Positions 5,286-6,057 of a DNA stretch of 6,057 bases are shown here, piece after piece. The notes beneath the pieces are model-generated. The model had not been told where the DNA came from. It searched no databases and worked only from the letters and a program-made list of their open reading frames with translations. This DNA comes from JANWYQ01 sp034432445 (lineage in GTDB: Bacteria; Chloroflexota; Anaerolineae; JAAEKA01), in assembly GCA_034432445.1 (NCBI GenBank), contig DAOUBX010000264.1:1-6057 (forward strand), in the 5' to 3' direction. How positions within the stretch are numbered: the first letter of the stretch is position 1; each line of letters opens with the position of its first letter. Position numbers and translations under genes: made by a program.

Positions 5286-5319
5286 GTTTACCGTTCACCG
5301 CCCACCGATCACCGACCAG
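5271..5319 (+). repeat. Seven-unit tandem heptamer array upstream of nuoI
   Basis: From 5271 the sequence falls into seven consecutive 7-bp units with consensus CGTTCAC. Units 2 and 4 are exact, unit 3 is CGTTTAC, unit 1 is CGTTTGC, unit 5 is CGCCCAC, unit 6 is CGATCAC, and unit 7 (CGACCAG) decays into the ribosome binding site. The period is kept with no insertions. Degenerate heptamer arrays of this kind occur between genes in some bacteria (the STRR repeats of cyanobacteria are an example). Whether this is a genome-wide family here cannot be told from one copy. Confidence 0.75.
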
Positions 5320-5323
5320 GAGG
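5318..5323 (+). promoter_or_regulatory. nuoI ribosome binding site
   Basis: AGGAGG lies four bases before the ATG at 5328 and is partly formed by the last unit of the heptamer array. The strong match gives nuoI independent translation initiation, in contrast to the coupled nuoB-nuoCD pair. Confidence 0.7.
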
Positions 5324-5327
5324 ACTC

Positions 5328-6057
5328 ATGTTTGGATCTGGGCTTCTCAAAGGCTTGGGTGTGACACTGAAGCGATTTGTCGATACTTATGTCGACGATG
5401 TCAAGGCCATTCCCAGCCGCTATGCGTATGGCCAAGACTTCATTCGCCAGACCCCTGACGAAAAGGGCTTGTTCACGATTCAATATCCGGAAGAGAAGCG
5501 CCAGCTGCCTGAGCGCTTCCGCTACATCCCGATGCTCATCTATGACACGCCCAAGGGTGAGGATCGTTGTACGGCGTGCGGCATTTGCGCCAAGGTGTGT
5601 CCGCCGCAGTGCATCTGGATCGTGCGCGACAAGGACGAAAAAGGCAAACCTGTTCCCCGGCCCGCGGAGTTCTACATCGATGCGTCGATCTGCATGAGCT
5701 GCGGCTTCTGTGCCGAGTTCTGCCCCTTCGACGCCATCAAGATGAACCACGACTATGAGCTGGCGGTCTATCAGCGTTACCCCAACCTGGTCTACAACAT
5801 GAAAGAGCTGACGGTGCCGGTGGAGTACTACGCGTCCATCTGGCCCACGCAGTATGCCGAGGAGGAGAAGCGCCGCGCCGAGGAAGAGGCGAAAAAGGCC
5901 AAGAAGCCAGGACGCGAGAAGCCGACAGCCGCTACGCCGGCCGCCCCGGCCGCGCCCGCTAAGCCCGCAGCCCCAGCCAAGCCCGCTGCTGCCCCTGCTG
6001 CGGCCGCCGGTACGGCCGCCATCAGCCAAGAGGAGCTGGAGCGCCGCCGCGCCGAGG
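5328..6057 (+). CDS. nuoI: NADH-quinone oxidoreductase subunit I, 3'-truncated by the window, with Ala/Pro/Lys-rich tail
   Basis: NuoI is the TYKY-type ferredoxin subunit of complex I. It holds clusters N6a and N6b, which relay electrons to N2 in NuoB. An amphipathic N-terminus (GLLKGLGVTLKRFVD) matches the membrane-surface helix of the family. Two classic [4Fe-4S] motifs follow: C81-x2-C84-x2-C87-x3-C91-P and C122-x2-C125-x2-C128-x3-C132-P. The core ends around residue 175, where NuoI proteins usually stop (about 160-180 residues). Here the frame continues at least to residue 243: a charged helix (about 177-195, EEEKRRAEEEAKKAKK), an Ala/Pro/Lys low-complexity stretch (about 199-231), and a second charged helix (ISQEELERRRAE) cut by the window edge. 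The tail could be a flexible linker to a further domain or a disordered extension. The start is set by AGGAGG four bases upstream. The NuoI identity is secure; the tail's function is unknown. Confidence 0.95.
   Translation, partial: MFGSGLLKGLGVTLKRFVDTYVDDVKAIPSRYAYGQDFIRQTPDEKGLFTIQYPEEKRQLPERFRYIPMLIYDTPKGEDRCTACGICAKVCPPQCIWIVRDKDEKGKPVPRPAEFYIDASICMSCGFCAEFCPFDAIKMNHDYELAVYQRYPNLVYNMKELTVPVEYYASIWPTQYAEEEKRRAEEEAKKAKKPGREKPTAATPAAPAAPAKPAAPAKPAAAPAAAAGTAAISQEELERRRAE

Noticed and set aside
5200..5327. CRISPR-like or intrinsic-terminator interpretation of the nuoCD-nuoI gap
   Set aside because: Repeat units are 7 bp without spacers, and the hairpins lack a following T run.
5295..6029. 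244-residue minus-strand open frame opposite nuoI
   Set aside because: It is Gly/Arg/Leu low-complexity and antisense to a clear NuoI with both Fe-S motifs; an open mirror frame is expected in GC-rich coding DNA.

Overview
The window looks like part of a GC-rich bacterial chromosome. It carries a split respiratory complex I (NADH:quinone oxidoreductase) gene cluster next to a molybdenum-cofactor gene and a probable Fe-S-sensing regulator. The fused nuoCD, the unusual domain additions on NuoB and NuoI, and the heptamer-type intergenic repeat suggest a member of the Chloroflexota (Anaerolineae-like). That placement is inference from overall character, not from a marker gene.

Left part, minus strand (about 125-2029). 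A transcriptional regulator of the SufR/COG2345 type (winged helix-turn-helix plus a C-terminal cysteine cluster) is transcribed leftwards. Its sigma70-type promoter is very good (TTGACA, 17-nt spacer, TACAAT), and an inverted repeat over the -10 box could be its own operator. Downstream on the same strand is moaA, encoding the radical-SAM GTP 3',8-cyclase that starts molybdopterin synthesis. The 111-base gap between the two holds a tandem/inverted TGATCT repeat cluster just upstream of the longest moaA reading frame. The first 124 bases hold no gene I can support.

Right part, plus strand (about 2086-6057). Diverging from the regulator is a small gene for a 72-residue protein of unknown function. 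It is followed by nuoB, nuoCD and the start of nuoI. nuoB and nuoCD overlap by ATGA and are clearly translationally coupled. nuoCD and nuoI are separated by 128 bases that hold a tandem array of seven 7-bp units running into the nuoI ribosome binding site.

These nuo genes encode the Fe-S and quinone-site 'connecting' part of complex I: NuoB (cluster N2), NuoC/NuoD (30- and 49-kDa subunits) and NuoI (clusters N6a/N6b). The expected neighbours nuoA (before nuoB) and nuoH (between nuoD and nuoI) are absent from their usual places.

The most striking observation is that NuoB has a C-terminal domain of about 90 residues that reads as a lamin-tail (LTD) immunoglobulin-like fold. NuoI also has a long Ala/Pro/Lys tail followed by a charged helix that runs out of the window. 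Two adjacent subunits of the peripheral arm therefore carry non-canonical C-terminal extensions, which may mark a modified or specially docked complex I.
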